DNA from: Lachnospiraceae bacterium
GTDB lineage: Bacteria > Bacillota > Clostridia > Lachnospirales > Lachnospiraceae
Length of the DNA stretch: 48,800 bases
Direction of reading: 5' to 3'
NCBI GenBank assembly: GCA_018384375.1
Contig: JAHAYJ010000049.1
Span: 1 to 48,800, forward strand
Each line of letters begins with the position of its first letter. Position 1 is the stretch's first letter. The translations under genes were made by a program, and so were the position numbers. The notes under the pieces are model-generated. The model was not told the DNA's origin, did not search any database, and was given only the letters and a program-made list of their open reading frames with translations. Shown in pieces: positions 24,904 through 34,163 of this stretch.

Positions 24904-25428
24904 CTATTTTCCTTCATAAACAATAACACTGTCGACATCATATCCCTTCAGACGTTCTCTTCCCTTTAATCCAGCAAGCTCCATCAAAAAAACGATCTTT
25001 ACCACTTTTCCTCCGAGTGCTTCTATCATTCGGATGCTGGCCTCCATCGTTCCTCCTGTAGCGATCAGATCATCAATCAGTACTACTCTGTCCCCGGGCT
25101 TAATTGCATCCTTATGCATTTCAATCGTTGCGCTTCCATACTCAAGATCATAGCTTTCCGATATGGTCTCACAGGGCAACTTCCCCTTTTTGCGGACCGG
25201 AACAAACGCTTTGTGGAGCGTATAGGCGATGGGCACTCCAAAAATAAAGCCTCTGGATTCCGTTCCTGCCACCACATCAAAATCTACACCGTCAAGCTTT
25301 TCCTTCATGGAGTCAATGGCCAGCGCAAGTCCGTCCGGATCCTGCAACACACTTGTCACATCCCGGAATATAATGCCTTTTTCCGGGAAATCCGGAATAC
25401 TTCGTACATATTCTTCCAATCTTTTCAT
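24904..25428 (-). CDS. apt: Adenine phosphoribosyltransferase
   Basis: The 174-residue protein is close to bacterial Apt length. The PRPP-binding loop is V-V-L-I-D-D-L-I-A-T-G-G-T (about 115-127); other marks are P-D-F-P-E-K-G-I-I-F-R-D and A-G-T-E-S-R-G-F-I-F-G. It converts adenine and PRPP to AMP. I take ATG 25428, with GGAG upstream; an in-frame ATG at 25470 would add 14 atypical residues. The adjacent permease probably supplies the substrate. Confidence 0.96.
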   Translation of the reverse strand: MKRLEEYVRSIPDFPEKGIIFRDVTSVLQDPDGLALAIDSMKEKLDGVDFDVVAGTESRGFIFGVPIAYTLHKAFVPVRKKGKLPCETISESYDLEYGSATIEMHKDAIKPGDRVVLIDDLIATGGTMEASIRMIEALGGKVVKIVFLMELAGLKGRERLKGYDVDSVIVYEGK

Positions 25429-25513
25429 TAGCAGTGTCTCCATTCCTAAACATATTGTAAACATCCACAATTTTATTATATTGGTTTATTGCCAAAAAAA
25501 CAACTTTAATTGA

Positions 25514-25541
25514 AAAGGGACTGTATTAAAACAGTCCCTTT
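25514..25541 (-). terminator. Terminator of the ribosomal protein cluster after rplQ
   Basis: An 11-bp perfect stem (aaagggactgt at 25514-25524, acagtcccttt at 25531-25541) lies 19 bp past the rplQ stop. On the minus strand it is followed by a short T run (TTTTCAATT). It separates the S10-spc-alpha cluster from apt. Confidence 0.85.
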
Positions 25542-25559
25542 CAATCATATGAATATTTA

Positions 25560-26096
25560 CTATACTAATTCAAGAACTACTTCCATAGCTCCGTCACCCT
25601 TACGCTGGCCAATTTTGATGATTCTTGTATAGCCACCGTTACGGCTCGCATACTTAACACCATACTCATCAAACAGCTTGGCAACCAGATCAATTTCCTT
25701 GGTGCCTTTCTTTCTTCCTGCCAGTGTTGCCGGAACCTCTGTTACCGGATACAAAACCTTGAGCATCTGACGTCTTGCATGTAATCTGGAGGGAAGATCC
25801 TTCTTGATTTCCTTATCAACGGTTTCGAACTTGGTAACCTTCTTACCGTCAATAACCTCCTTAACTCTCTTTCCGTCTTTGTCCTTAACGGGAACCTTAA
25901 CGGAAACCTTAACAGTTTCGTAGTTATCCTTTTCCTTTACAGCAAGTGCAATCAGTCCGTCAACGATCTTCTGAACTTCCTTTGCTCTGGCCTGTGTCGT
26001 AACAATCTTTCCCTTATAAATAAGGCTTGTTACCTGACTTCTAAGTAACGCTTTTCTCTGGTCTGATGTTCTTCCCAGTTTTCTGTATTTTGCCAT
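25560..26096 (-). CDS. rplQ: Ribosomal protein L17 (bL17) with a long internal insertion
   Basis: The 178-residue protein is far longer than the usual 115-130. The N-terminal part (Y-R-K-L-G-R-T-S-D-Q-R) and C-terminal part (G-G-Y-T-R-I-I-K-I-G-Q-R-K-G-D-G-A) are normal. Between the helix ending near Lys56 and the conserved L-H-A-R-R at 105-109 lies a charged, Lys/Val/Asp-rich insert of about 45 residues. L17 sits near the peptide exit tunnel. I start at ATG 26096, with AAAGGAG upstream, not at 26114. It is the last gene of the cluster. Confidence 0.96.
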   Translation of the reverse strand: MAKYRKLGRTSDQRKALLRSQVTSLIYKGKIVTTQARAKEVQKIVDGLIALAVKEKDNYETVKVSVKVPVKDKDGKRVKEVIDGKKVTKFETVDKEIKKDLPSRLHARRQMLKVLYPVTEVPATLAGRKKGTKEIDLVAKLFDEYGVKYASRNGGYTRIIKIGQRKGDGAMEVVLELV

Positions 26097-26248
26097 TTTC
26101 GGCTCCTTTCTCAACGGGTCCTTTGCCCTTCATGGTACATCCGGCAACGCTCTTTGGCCTTACTTGCCGAACGCAATTACATTCCATTCATGAGAACGCA
26201 GCGTGCGCGCTTTGGACTTACCACACCGTGTTTCACAATACAATTGAT

Positions 26249-27208
26249 TTAAGCTTCATCGCTGGGATTCAGCTGTAATCCTAATTCTTTTAATTTAGCC
26301 AAAACTTCTTCCAGAGACTTGCGGCCCAAATTACGAACCTTCATCATATCTTCAGAAGTTTTATTGGTTAATTCTTCCACTGTGTTGATACCAGCTCTCT
26401 TTAAGCAGTTATAGGAACGAACCGACAACTCTAATTCGTCAATGCTCATTTCCAATACTTTTTCCTTCTCATCCTCTTCCTTCTCTACCATAACCTCTGC
26501 AGTTTTGGCATTTTCGGATAAATCAATGAAAAGGCTTAAATGTTCGCTGAGTACTTTTGCAGCTAAGCTAACCGCCTCATCAGGTACCAGTGTTCCGTTC
26601 GTGTAAACATCCAGTGTCAGCTTATCAAAGTCAGTAATCTGACCAACACGCGTATTTTCAACGGTTACATTAACTCTCTCTACAGGTGTATAGATAGAAT
26701 CCACTGCAATGACACCGATCGGCAGGTCATCACTCTTATTCCTGTCTGCGCTCACATAACCTCTGCCCTTTGTAATAGTCAGCTCCATGTAAAGCTTGGT
26801 ATTCTTCCCACTCAAAGTTGCAATGGTAAGATCAGGATTTAAGATTTCAATATCCTGATCACACTGAATATCGGAAGCCTTAACTATGCCTTCCCCTTCA
26901 TATTCGATATATGCGGTCTTAGGCTCGTTTGTATCACTGTTATTTCTGATAGCAAGGCTCTTGATATTCATGATAATTTCAGTTACATCTTCCTTAACAC
27001 CTTCGATCGAACTGAACTCATGAAGAACACCCTCAATCTTAACCTGGCTCACAGCGGCGCCCGGAAGTGAAGAAAGCATGATTCTTCTGAGTGAATTACC
27101 AAGTGTAATGCCATAGCCTCTCTCAAGCGGTTCTACGACAAATCTGCCATACTTTTTATCCTCAGAGATTTCTGCCACCTCAATATTTGGTCTTTCAAAA
27201 TCAAACAC
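26249..27208 (-). CDS. rpoA: RNA polymerase alpha subunit
   Basis: The 319-residue protein has an N-terminal assembly domain ([21 protein letters not shown]) and a C-terminal domain ([23 protein letters not shown]) that binds UP elements and activators. Length and domains are normal. It lies between rpsD and rplQ as in other Firmicutes; the 152-bp gap to rplQ holds nothing I recognise. Confidence 0.98.
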   Translation of the reverse strand: MFDFERPNIEVAEISEDKKYGRFVVEPLERGYGITLGNSLRRIMLSSLPGAAVSQVKIEGVLHEFSSIEGVKEDVTEIIMNIKSLAIRNNSDTNEPKTAYIEYEGEGIVKASDIQCDQDIEILNPDLTIATLSGKNTKLYMELTITKGRGYVSADRNKSDDLPIGVIAVDSIYTPVERVNVTVENTRVGQITDFDKLTLDVYTNGTLVPDEAVSLAAKVLSEHLSLFIDLSENAKTAEVMVEKEEDEKEKVLEMSIDELELSVRSYNCLKRAGINTVEELTNKTSEDMMKVRNLGRKSLEEVLAKLKELGLQLNPSDEA

Positions 27209-27247
27209 TGCAAATACCCTCCTTTACGAACAATACAATTCGTGGAA

Positions 27248-27841
27248 TTACTTAGAATACAATTCGACGATAAGCATCTCATTTACAGGAACATCAATCA
27301 TTTCTCTTGTAGGAAGGTTTTTAACTGTCCCCTTTAATGCTTCCTGATCCACATCAATCCATTCAGGCACCAGTCTTCCTGCTGTTACTTCAAGGATATC
27401 TTTGTATCTCTGTAAGGATTTGGATTTTTCTCTGATTTCAATTACGTCACCGGCTTTAACAAGATATGAAGGAATATTCACCTGCTTGCCGTTAACCAGC
27501 ACATGCTTATGACCAACGATCTGTCTAGCTTCTCTTCTGGTTCTTGCAAATCCCATTCTGAAAACAACGCTGTCCAGTCTGCTCTCAAGCATGGTCATCA
27601 GGTTTTCACCTGTCATGCCTTTCATTCTGTCAGCCTTTTCATAATAATTTCTGAAGGGTTTCTCAAGTACACCGTAAATGAATTTTGCTTTCTGCTTTTC
27701 TCTCAGCTGAAGACCATATTCACTTACTTTTTTGCCTGCTCTGGTATTCGTTCTGTTAGACTTCTTGTCATATCCCAAAAATACGGGATCAAGACCGAGA
27801 GATCTGCATCTCTTTAATACCGGGGTTTTATTTACTGCCAT
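27248..27841 (-). CDS. rpsD: Ribosomal protein S4 (uS4)
   Basis: The 197-residue protein has the S4 RNA-binding core [20 protein letters not shown]. The N-terminal part has no four-cysteine zinc motif, only Cys12, so it is the zinc-free form. It nucleates 30S assembly. Here S4 lies inside the alpha operon (rpsM-rpsK-rpsD-rpoA-rplQ), as in Escherichia coli and clostridia, and unlike the separate rpsD of Bacillus subtilis. Confidence 0.97.
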   Translation of the reverse strand: MAVNKTPVLKRCRSLGLDPVFLGYDKKSNRTNTRAGKKVSEYGLQLREKQKAKFIYGVLEKPFRNYYEKADRMKGMTGENLMTMLESRLDSVVFRMGFARTRREARQIVGHKHVLVNGKQVNIPSYLVKAGDVIEIREKSKSLQRYKDILEVTAGRLVPEWIDVDQEALKGTVKNLPTREMIDVPVNEMLIVELYSK

Positions 27842-27910
27842 TTTATTTTCCTCCTGATTATTGTTTACAGCGCCTTGCGCCTTCTTCCAACTTTATTTTA
27901 GTTTATTACA

Positions 27911-28309
27911 TTATACACGACGACGCTTGGGCGGACGACATCCATTATGAGGAACAGGAGTTACGTCTCTGATGCTGGTAACTTCAATTCCGCATGCGGA
28001 AAGAGCACGGATTGCTGCCTCACGACCTGATCCGGGTCCCTTAACCATAACATCAACTGTCTTTAAACCGTGTACCAGTGCAGCCTTTGCAGCTGTCTCT
28101 GCTGCCATCTGCGCTGCGTACGGAGTAGATTTCCTTGAACCTCTAAATCCAAGACCACCGGCACTTGCCCAGCTAAGAGCATTTCCTTCGCTGTCTGTCA
28201 ATGTAACGATTGTATTGTTAAATGAAGACTGGATATGTGCCTGTCCATGTTCAACGTTTTTCTTGACACGTTTCTTTGTCACTTTTTTTGTAACTTTCTT
28301 TGCTGCCAT
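27911..28309 (-). CDS. rpsK: Ribosomal protein S11 (uS11)
   Basis: The 132-residue protein has a basic N-terminal extension ([12 protein letters not shown]) followed by the S11 core: [26 protein letters not shown] and the end [12 protein letters not shown]. It forms part of the 30S platform near the 3' end of 16S rRNA. The gap to rpsM is 85 bp. Confidence 0.98.
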   Translation of the reverse strand: MAAKKVTKKVTKKRVKKNVEHGQAHIQSSFNNTIVTLTDSEGNALSWASAGGLGFRGSRKSTPYAAQMAAETAAKAALVHGLKTVDVMVKGPGSGREAAIRALSACGIEVTSIRDVTPVPHNGCRPPKRRRV

Positions 28310-28394
28310 TTAAACTAACCTACTTTCTCATTCAATCATTTTTTTGTAACAACTTGCTTTTTGCAACTTTCTTTAGGAAGCCCACCTAAACTGC

Positions 28395-28763
28395 TTACTT
28401 CTTCTTGTTAGCAACAGTTCTCTTCGGACCCTTTCTTGTTCTTGCATTTGTTTTTGTCTTCTGTCCACGCACGGGAAGACCCTTCCTGTGACGGATACCT
28501 CTGTAGCATCCGATTTCCTGAAGTCTCTTGATGTTCATGGCAACTTCTCTACGAAGATCACCTTCTACCATGTAACCGGCATCAATCACTTCGCTGATTC
28601 TCTTAACTTCATCGTCTGTTAACTCTCTTACACGAGTATCCGGATTGACCTTTGCTGCCTCCAGAATCTTGTTGGCACTTGCTCTTCCAATTCCATACAC
28701 ATAAGTCAAACCAATTTCAACACGTTTTTCTCTCGGTAAGTCAACACCTGCAATACGAGCCAT
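28395..28763 (-). CDS. rpsM: Ribosomal protein S13 (uS13)
   Basis: The 122-residue protein begins A-R-I-A-G-V-D-L-P and contains [15 protein letters not shown] and a lysine-rich tail that touches tRNA. It sits in the 30S head. A 254-bp gap with several hairpins separates it from rpmJ, unusually wide for this cluster. Confidence 0.98.
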   Translation of the reverse strand: MARIAGVDLPREKRVEIGLTYVYGIGRASANKILEAAKVNPDTRVRELTDDEVKRISEVIDAGYMVEGDLRREVAMNIKRLQEIGCYRGIRHRKGLPVRGQKTKTNARTRKGPKRTVANKKK

Positions 28764-29017
28764 TTACATTTCCTCCATTTTCCTTATGCACATCCTGTGT
28801 GCTGATACTAGTTGATTGGGGCACTTTCATTTGCCCAATCGGATTTTCCGATCTTACGCGAAATCATTCACGAATCAAGAAGTAATCACTAAGGCTCCGT
28901 CGTACAATTATATAAATCAGTACAGTTTACTTATGCTATCAAACTGCACTGCAGCCGCTTCATACTAATTGGACAAGAACCCTCCTGCTTCTACATAAGT
29001 AGTGCTAACGCAGTGGA
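28764..29017 (-). promoter_or_regulatory. Structured intercistronic region, candidate alpha-operon leader
   Basis: The rpmJ-rpsM gap is 254 bp, while most junctions in this cluster are under 30 bp. The minus strand folds into at least one strong hairpin, GATTGGGC with GCCCCAATC (10-nt loop) near 28814-28840, and a small cggaaaatccg hairpin next to it. In Escherichia coli the leader before rpsM is bound by S4, which is also encoded in this operon. Equivalent control here is an inference; no promoter was convincing. Confidence 0.35.
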
Positions 29018-29131
29018 TTATCCTTGTCTCTGTTTGTGCTTCGGATTCTCACAGATAACTCTGATACGTCCTTTTCTCTTGATGATTTTGCACTTTTCGC
29101 AAATCGGTTTTACTGATGATCTAACCTTCAT
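29018..29131 (-). CDS. rpmJ: Ribosomal protein L36 (bL36), zinc-binding form
   Basis: The 37-residue protein translates as [14 protein letters not shown] and ends K-H-K-Q-R-Q-G. Cys11, Cys14, Cys27 and His32 form the zinc site of the C+ type. It is a small 50S protein. A well-placed GGAGGG precedes the start. It lies between infA and rpsM as usual. Confidence 0.97.
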   Translation of the reverse strand: MKVRSSVKPICEKCKIIKRKGRIRVICENPKHKQRQG

Positions 29132-29213
29132 GTTAAACCCTCCTTTCAAAAAAGACCGTTTTACATTATAACATGGTGTATTCATAAATGCAAGACCATT
29201 CTTACATCTATTT

Positions 29214-29432
29214 TTACTTATCTCTCCAGATGATTCTCCCTTTACTCAGGTCATACGGCGATAACTCTAATGTAACCTTATCACCGGGAAGGATACGGAT
29301 AAAATTCTGTCTCAGCTTTCCGCTGATATGTGCCAATACTCTGTGGCCATTTTCCAATTCTACCTGAAACATGGTATTGGGAAGCTTTTCTACTACAGTT
29401 CCTTCGATTTCAATTACATCTGCTTTAGACAT
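29214..29432 (-). CDS. infA: Translation initiation factor IF-1
   Basis: The 72-residue protein is a single S1-like OB fold: [21 protein letters not shown]-type strand, A-H-I-S-G-K-L-R and the end G-R-I-I-W-R. It binds the 30S A site during initiation. Its start overlaps the KOW-domain gene by 8 bp. Confidence 0.98.
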   Translation of the reverse strand: MSKADVIEIEGTVVEKLPNTMFQVELENGHRVLAHISGKLRQNFIRILPGDKVTLELSPYDLSKGRIIWRDK

Positions 29433-29721
29433 GTGTTACCTCCTCTTTTTTTCTGATCTTAATGGCTAATTTGATTTCTTCATTATATACAGTCTGCTTT
29501 TTCTTAAGCTTTTCTGTCAGAACAGCATCCGCATTCTTCTTTATAATCTGCAAATGCTTTTTCTTTTTCTTTTTGGGATGATCAATTTTTCTGTTATTAC
29601 CGTCGGCAAGAAAAAGAATATCCTTTTCCTCCCCGACGATCAGATACATCTGTCCCTTATCATGTCCTGCCAGTGATATGGCAAAATATCCTATCATACC
29701 CGCTTCCTGCCTTTTTCGCAA
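29425..29721 (-). CDS. KOW domain-containing RNA-binding protein
   Basis: The 98-residue protein has an N-terminal KOW-like beta segment ([10 protein letters not shown] and L-F-L-A-D-G) and a very basic middle (H-P-K-K-K-K-K-K-H). It belongs to the small L14e-like family found between map and infA in many Clostridia. Ribosome or RNA binding is inferred from the fold and location. The start is uncertain: TTG 29721 has AAGGA seven bases upstream, and ATG 29697 is a possible shorter start. It overlaps infA by 8 bp. Confidence 0.85.
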   Translation of the reverse strand: MRKRQEAGMIGYFAISLAGHDKGQMYLIVGEEKDILFLADGNNRKIDHPKKKKKKHLQIIKKNADAVLTEKLKKKQTVYNEEIKLAIKIRKKEEVTHV

Positions 29722-29735
29722 AGTGTATTCCTTTT

Positions 29736-30491
29736 TCAGTCAGACAAAGTGAGAATTTCCGGTTCACCCTGCGTAATCAGCACGGTATTTTCATAGTGTG
29801 CCGAAAGAGAACCATCCGCCGTAACTACTGTCCAGTCATCATCGAGCCACTCCACACCGTAGGATCCCATATTTATCATAGGCTCAATTGCAAGTGTCAT
29901 GCCTGCCTTCAGTCTGATTCCCCTCTTCCACTGTCTGAAATTGGGAATCTGCGGATCCTCATGAAGACTGGTTCCGATTCCGTGCCCTACCAGATCCCTG
30001 ACAACACCATACCCGAACTTTTTACAATATGCATCGATGGCGTTGGATATGTCATAAAGATGACAGCCCTCCTTTGCATATTTTATTCCCTCAAAAAAGC
30101 TCTGCCTTGTAACTTCAATCAGCTGTGCTGCTTCTTCACTGATCTTCCCCACAGGATAGGTTCTTGCCGCATCAGAATGATAACCCTTATAGATAAGTCC
30201 TGCATCCAGACTGACAATATCTCCTTCCTCCAGAATTCTGTCTTTGGAAGGAATTCCATGAACAACCTCATTATTGACAGAGACGCAAATGGATGCAGGA
30301 TAGCCATTATAGTGAAGAAAGTTAGGCACACATCCATAGCTACGTATCAGTTTCTCACCAAGTGCATCAATCTCCCAGGTTGATATCCCCGGTCTGATTG
30401 CCTCCCCTAGCTTTGCGTGGACTTCTGCAAGAATTTTGCAGGATTCACGCATCAGTCCAATTTCCCGTTCCGATTTGATCGATACAGCCAT
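29736..30491 (-). CDS. map: Methionine aminopeptidase, type I
   Basis: The 251-residue enzyme removes the initiator methionine. Metal-binding residues appear in S-L-D-A-G and H-S-D-A-A-R-T, G-H-G-I-G-T-S-L-H-E and the E-P-M-I-N and Y-E-N-T-V regions. There is no N-terminal zinc-finger extension. It lies 15 bp after adk, the standard Firmicutes order. Confidence 0.97.
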   Translation of the reverse strand: MAVSIKSEREIGLMRESCKILAEVHAKLGEAIRPGISTWEIDALGEKLIRSYGCVPNFLHYNGYPASICVSVNNEVVHGIPSKDRILEEGDIVSLDAGLIYKGYHSDAARTYPVGKISEEAAQLIEVTRQSFFEGIKYAKEGCHLYDISNAIDAYCKKFGYGVVRDLVGHGIGTSLHEDPQIPNFRQWKRGIRLKAGMTLAIEPMINMGSYGVEWLDDDWTVVTADGSLSAHYENTVLITQGEPEILTLSD

Positions 30492-30506
30492 TTAAACCCC
30501 TGCCTT

Positions 30507-31148
30507 TTAGCCCAAAATTGCAACAATCGCTGCAAATACATCCTTCATATCCACAGTGCCATCTACACTTCTCAGGATTCCCTTTGCCTCATAGAAGTCA
30601 ATCAGAGGCTGTGTCTGCTTATGATAAACATCCAGGCGGTTCTTTACTGTCTCTGGCTTGTCATCATCGCGAAGTACCAGTTCCTTGCCACAGACATCAC
30701 AGATTCCCTCCTGCTTCGGCGGAATATGTTCAATATGATAAGTAGCTCCGCAGCTTAAGCAGGCACGTCTGCCTCCCATTCTCTTGATGATATTTTCATC
30801 CGGTACATCCACATTGATCGCATAATCAATTTTGTCATTAATTTCCGTAAGCGCCTTGTCAAGTACCTCTGCCTGAGGAATGGTTCTCGGGAAACCATCA
30901 AGGACATAACCGTTTTTGCAATCTTCCTTTGCCACTCTGTCAAGCAGGATCTTTACTGTGAGCTCATCGGGCACCAGAAGACCCTGATCCATATATTTTT
31001 TAGCTTCCATTCCCAGCTGTGTTCCGTTTTTAATATTAGCCCTGAAAATGTCGCCTGTCGAAACATGAGGTACACCATATTTTTCTGCGATCATCTTTGC
31101 CTGCGTACCTTTCCCGGCACCGGGTGCACCTAACATAATAATCTTCAT
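30507..31148 (-). CDS. adk: Adenylate kinase with zinc-binding LID
   Basis: The 213-residue protein has P-loop G-A-P-G-A-G-K-G (7-14), D-G-F-P-R-T in the core and a long LID with four cysteines (130, 133, 150, 153) that bind zinc, typical of Gram-positive enzymes. It interconverts AMP, ADP and ATP. The gap to secY, 107 bp, holds a long hairpin. Confidence 0.98.
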   Translation of the reverse strand: MKIIMLGAPGAGKGTQAKMIAEKYGVPHVSTGDIFRANIKNGTQLGMEAKKYMDQGLLVPDELTVKILLDRVAKEDCKNGYVLDGFPRTIPQAEVLDKALTEINDKIDYAINVDVPDENIIKRMGGRRACLSCGATYHIEHIPPKQEGICDVCGKELVLRDDDKPETVKNRLDVYHKQTQPLIDFYEAKGILRSVDGTVDMKDVFAAIVAILG

Positions 31149-31177
31149 AATTAATTTCCTCTTTCCAAACGTAATAT

Positions 31178-31228
31178 AGAGGCAAAGGAAAAGGCAAAGC
31201 CCCAGGACTCCGCTTTCCTTTTACCTCT
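31178..31228 (-). other. Intercistronic hairpin between secY and adk
   Basis: agaggcaaaggaaa (31178-31191) pairs with tttccttttacctct (31214-31228) with one bulge and G-U pairing, around a GC-rich loop. On the minus strand no proper T run follows, so a processing or stability element is more likely than a full terminator. Confidence 0.5.
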
Positions 31229-31255
31229 AATATATTTTAATGAATAAGTAATTCT

Positions 31256-32566
31256 TTAATCATTTAAAAAACCTTTATAGTTTCTTACCAGCATCTGAGA
31301 TTCAATCTGCTTCAGTGTCTCAAGCACTACGCTGACAATAATGATCAGGCTGGTTCCACCAAAGGATACCTGTGCACCAAATACGCCATTGAATATGAAA
31401 GGAATGACACATACAATGGTAAGGCCGACTGCACCGATGAAAATAATGTAGTTCAGAATCTTTGTCAGATACTCACAGGTAGGCTTTCCGGGTCTGATTC
31501 CCGGGATAAATCCGCCCTGCTTCTTCATATTTTCTGATATTTCCAGCGGGTTAAAGGTAAGTGATGTGTAGAAGTAGGCAAAAAAGATGACCAATACAAT
31601 GTACACAACCAAACCAATGGAATAAATAGGTTCGCTGGGCTTACACCAGTTGCTGGAATTCAGTCCCTTTAAGATCTGTGACCACACGCCGGTTCCCTTG
31701 TAGAAAAAGCTGCTGATTACGATAGGCAGCTGGAACAGGGATGAAGCAAAGATAATCGGAATAACACCGGCTGTATTTACCTTTAAGGGAAGTGAGGAGG
31801 TCTGACCTCCAACCATTTTTCTCCCCTGAACCTTCTTTGCATACTGAACAGGGATCTTACGGACACCATCATTTAAGATAATGACCAGAATTACCATAGC
31901 AAGAATAATTGCAATGATAATAATTGCTGCGACAACACCGATCGCAATCGCTTTTCCAAAGACAAACTGTTCAAACAGCATTGAAATATCCTGAGGAATA
32001 CTTGAAATGATATTAATTACCAGTACGATAGAAATACCATTTCCGACACCATTTTCTGTAATCCGCTCACCTACCCACATAAGGAAAGCACTTCCTGCTG
32101 TGAGCGCTGTAATTACTGTTATCACATTGAGTGCATTGAAGTTTTCAAGCAACCCGTTATTTCCAAATGCAAGTGCCATCGCGGTGGATTCGATCAATGC
32201 CAGCCCAACCGTCACATAACGGGTGATAGCTGCAATCTTCTTTCTTCCATCCTCGCCTTCCTTCTGCATCTCTTCCAGCTTCGGAATAGCGATCGTAAGC
32301 AGCTGCATGATAATGGATGATGTGATGTACGGTGTAATATTCAGTGCCAGGATGGACATGTTGATAAAGGAGCCACCCGTAAAGGCATTAAAAAAGTTGA
32401 ACGCATCTCCTGTCTGCTGTGCAAACCAGTTAGAAAAATAATGTCTGTCTACACCGGGCACCGGCAGCTGTGATCCAAGACGGATCACAACAAGCATGCC
32501 AAGCGTAAATAATAATTTATTTCTGATTTCTTTGATTTTAAATGCGTTTTTCAAGGTTGTAAGCAT
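31256..32566 (-). CDS. secY: Preprotein translocase subunit SecY
   Basis: The 436-residue protein has about ten transmembrane helices. SecY marks include R-L-G-S-Q-L-P-V-P-G-V-D, M-Q-L-L-T-I-A-I-P-K-L-E-E and the cytoplasmic G-G-F-I-P-G-I-R-P-G-K-P-T segment. It forms the protein-conducting channel in the membrane. It starts one base after the rplO stop codon, so translation is probably coupled. Confidence 0.98.
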   Translation of the reverse strand: MLTTLKNAFKIKEIRNKLLFTLGMLVVIRLGSQLPVPGVDRHYFSNWFAQQTGDAFNFFNAFTGGSFINMSILALNITPYITSSIIMQLLTIAIPKLEEMQKEGEDGRKKIAAITRYVTVGLALIESTAMALAFGNNGLLENFNALNVITVITALTAGSAFLMWVGERITENGVGNGISIVLVINIISSIPQDISMLFEQFVFGKAIAIGVVAAIIIIAIILAMVILVIILNDGVRKIPVQYAKKVQGRKMVGGQTSSLPLKVNTAGVIPIIFASSLFQLPIVISSFFYKGTGVWSQILKGLNSSNWCKPSEPIYSIGLVVYIVLVIFFAYFYTSLTFNPLEISENMKKQGGFIPGIRPGKPTCEYLTKILNYIIFIGAVGLTIVCVIPFIFNGVFGAQVSFGGTSLIIIVSVVLETLKQIESQMLVRNYKGFLND

Positions 32567-32567
32567 A

Positions 32568-33029
32568 TTACATCACCTCTGCAGTTCCACCAACAGCTTC
32601 AATTTTTTCTTTTGCGGATGCACTGAAAGCATTTGCTTTTACTGTAAGCTTCTTGGTAATTTCTCCATTTCCGAGGATCTTAACGCCATCTTTAGGATTC
32701 TTAACGATACCTGTCTCAAGTAATGCATCAATATCTACAACAGCACCGTCTTCAAATCTGTCATTCAGTACTCCCAAATTAATTCCTACGATTTCCTTAG
32801 AGCTGGGGCATGTAAAACCTCTCTTAGGAATTCTTCTGTATAAAGGCATCTGACCACCTTCAAAGCCCGGTCTGGGTGCTCCTGAACGAGCCTTCTGACC
32901 TTTGTGACCTTTACCGGCTGTCTTACCGTTCCCTGAACCGTGTCCACGACCTCTTCTAAAATTATCATTCTGGGTAGAACCTTCTGCAGGTCTTAAATTT
33001 GATAATTCTAATGAGCGTTCTTTACTCAT
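32568..33029 (-). CDS. rplO: Ribosomal protein L15 (uL15)
   Basis: The 153-residue protein has [10 protein letters not shown], the glycine-rich [17 protein letters not shown] and [19 protein letters not shown] start at ATG 33029, eight bases after AAGGAGG; the GTG at 33038 falls against the RBS. It is a late-assembling 50S protein. Confidence 0.97.
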   Translation of the reverse strand: MSKERSLELSNLRPAEGSTQNDNFRRGRGHGSGNGKTAGKGHKGQKARSGAPRPGFEGGQMPLYRRIPKRGFTCPSSKEIVGINLGVLNDRFEDGAVVDIDALLETGIVKNPKDGVKILGNGEITKKLTVKANAFSASAKEKIEAVGGTAEVM

Positions 33030-33049
33030 TGCTGACACCTCCTTATCTT

Positions 33050-33238
33050 TTAAACTTCTTCTACTTTAACTAAATGTCTGATCTGCTGAATCTGACCTCT
33101 TGTAGCTGCATTGTCAGGCAGTACAATTGACTTATTCAGCTTTCTAAGTCCCATGGATTGTACAGTAGCTTTCTGTTTGGGAACTGCACCGATAGTAGAC
33201 TTAACTAAAGTGATTTTTAACATTTTCTGCTCTGCCAT
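33050..33238 (-). CDS. rpmD: Ribosomal protein L30 (uL30)
   Basis: The 62-residue protein is the normal short bacterial form: [25 protein letters not shown] and [10 protein letters not shown]. It is a 50S protein and lies 14 bp after rpsE. Confidence 0.98.
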   Translation of the reverse strand: MAEQKMLKITLVKSTIGAVPKQKATVQSMGLRKLNKSIVLPDNAATRGQIQQIRHLVKVEEV

Positions 33239-33252
33239 CTTATCGTTCCCTC

Positions 33253-33759
33253 CTATGCCATAATTTCTTCTAATGATTTTCCACGTCTCTTAGCCACTTC
33301 TTCAGGTGTCTTAAGTTCGCTTAAACCTGCAATTGTTGCAAGAACAACGTTCTGTTTATTGTTGGAGCCCAATGATTTCGTACGGATATTCTTGATACCT
33401 GCAAGCTCGCAGACGATACGCGCAGGACCACCTGCGATGATACCGGTACCTTCGGGAGCCTTCTTTAAAAGAACGTTTGCAGAACCGTATTTTCCGATAA
33501 AATCATGTGTGATTGATCTGTTATCATCAAGTGCGATGCTTACAATATGCTTCATAGCATCTTCTTTTCCCTTGCGGATTGCTTCGGGAATTTCTACAGC
33601 CTTGCCAAGCCCTGCACCAACATGGCCATTCCCGTCACCTACAACAACAAGTGCAGTAAATCTCATGTTACGGCCACCCTTTACAGTCTTTGTTACACGC
33701 TTGATCGCAACGACCTTATCAGTTAACTCTAACTGGCTTACATCTATGATATTCTTCAT
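33253..33759 (-). CDS. rpsE: Ribosomal protein S5 (uS5)
   Basis: The 168-residue protein has [19 protein letters not shown] in the N-terminal domain, [15 protein letters not shown], and the C-terminal [11 protein letters not shown]. It contributes to mRNA entry and decoding accuracy. Confidence 0.98.
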   Translation of the reverse strand: MKNIIDVSQLELTDKVVAIKRVTKTVKGGRNMRFTALVVVGDGNGHVGAGLGKAVEIPEAIRKGKEDAMKHIVSIALDDNRSITHDFIGKYGSANVLLKKAPEGTGIIAGGPARIVCELAGIKNIRTKSLGSNNKQNVVLATIAGLSELKTPEEVAKRRGKSLEEIMA

Positions 33760-33777
33760 GATCTATGTCTTCCTTTC

Positions 33778-34146
33778 CTAGAATTTTAAGCCAGCTTCTC
33801 TGGCTGCATCAGCTAATGCTTCGATCTTACCCTGGTATATAAAGCCGCCTCTGTCAAAAACAACGGTATCAATACCTTTTTCAATTGCTCTCTTTGCAAT
33901 AACTGTTCCCAAGTATGCTGCTGCATCAACGTTATTGGTCTTTTCCAGCTGCTCCTTTACTTCCTTTTCAACAGTAGAAGCTGCAACTAAAGTATTTCCA
34001 ACTGTATCGTCAATAATTTGAGCATACATATGATTATTACTTCTGAATACTGCAAGACGAGGTCTTTCAGCTGTGCCGCTAAAGCGGTTACGTATTTTCA
34101 TGTGCTTTTTAACACGTACTTTTTGTCTTGACTCTTTACTAACCAT
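33778..34146 (-). CDS. rplR: Ribosomal protein L18 (uL18)
   Basis: The 122-residue protein has [31 protein letters not shown] and [10 protein letters not shown]. It binds 5S rRNA with L5 in the central protuberance. Length and position are normal. Confidence 0.98.
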   Translation of the reverse strand: MVSKESRQKVRVKKHMKIRNRFSGTAERPRLAVFRSNNHMYAQIIDDTVGNTLVAASTVEKEVKEQLEKTNNVDAAAYLGTVIAKRAIEKGIDTVVFDRGGFIYQGKIEALADAAREAGLKF

Positions 34147-34163
34147 CTTTACACTCTCCTTAT

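Noticed and set aside
25429-25513. Purine riboswitch before apt and the purine permease
   Set aside because: The available stretch is about 85 bp, A/T-rich, and shows no conserved three-way junction sequence. Only a weak promoter (TTGTTT-17-TATAAT) can be proposed.
27972-28313. Plus-strand frame of 113 codons opposite rpsK
   Set aside because: It is fully antisense to a conserved ribosomal protein gene and arises from its codon bias.
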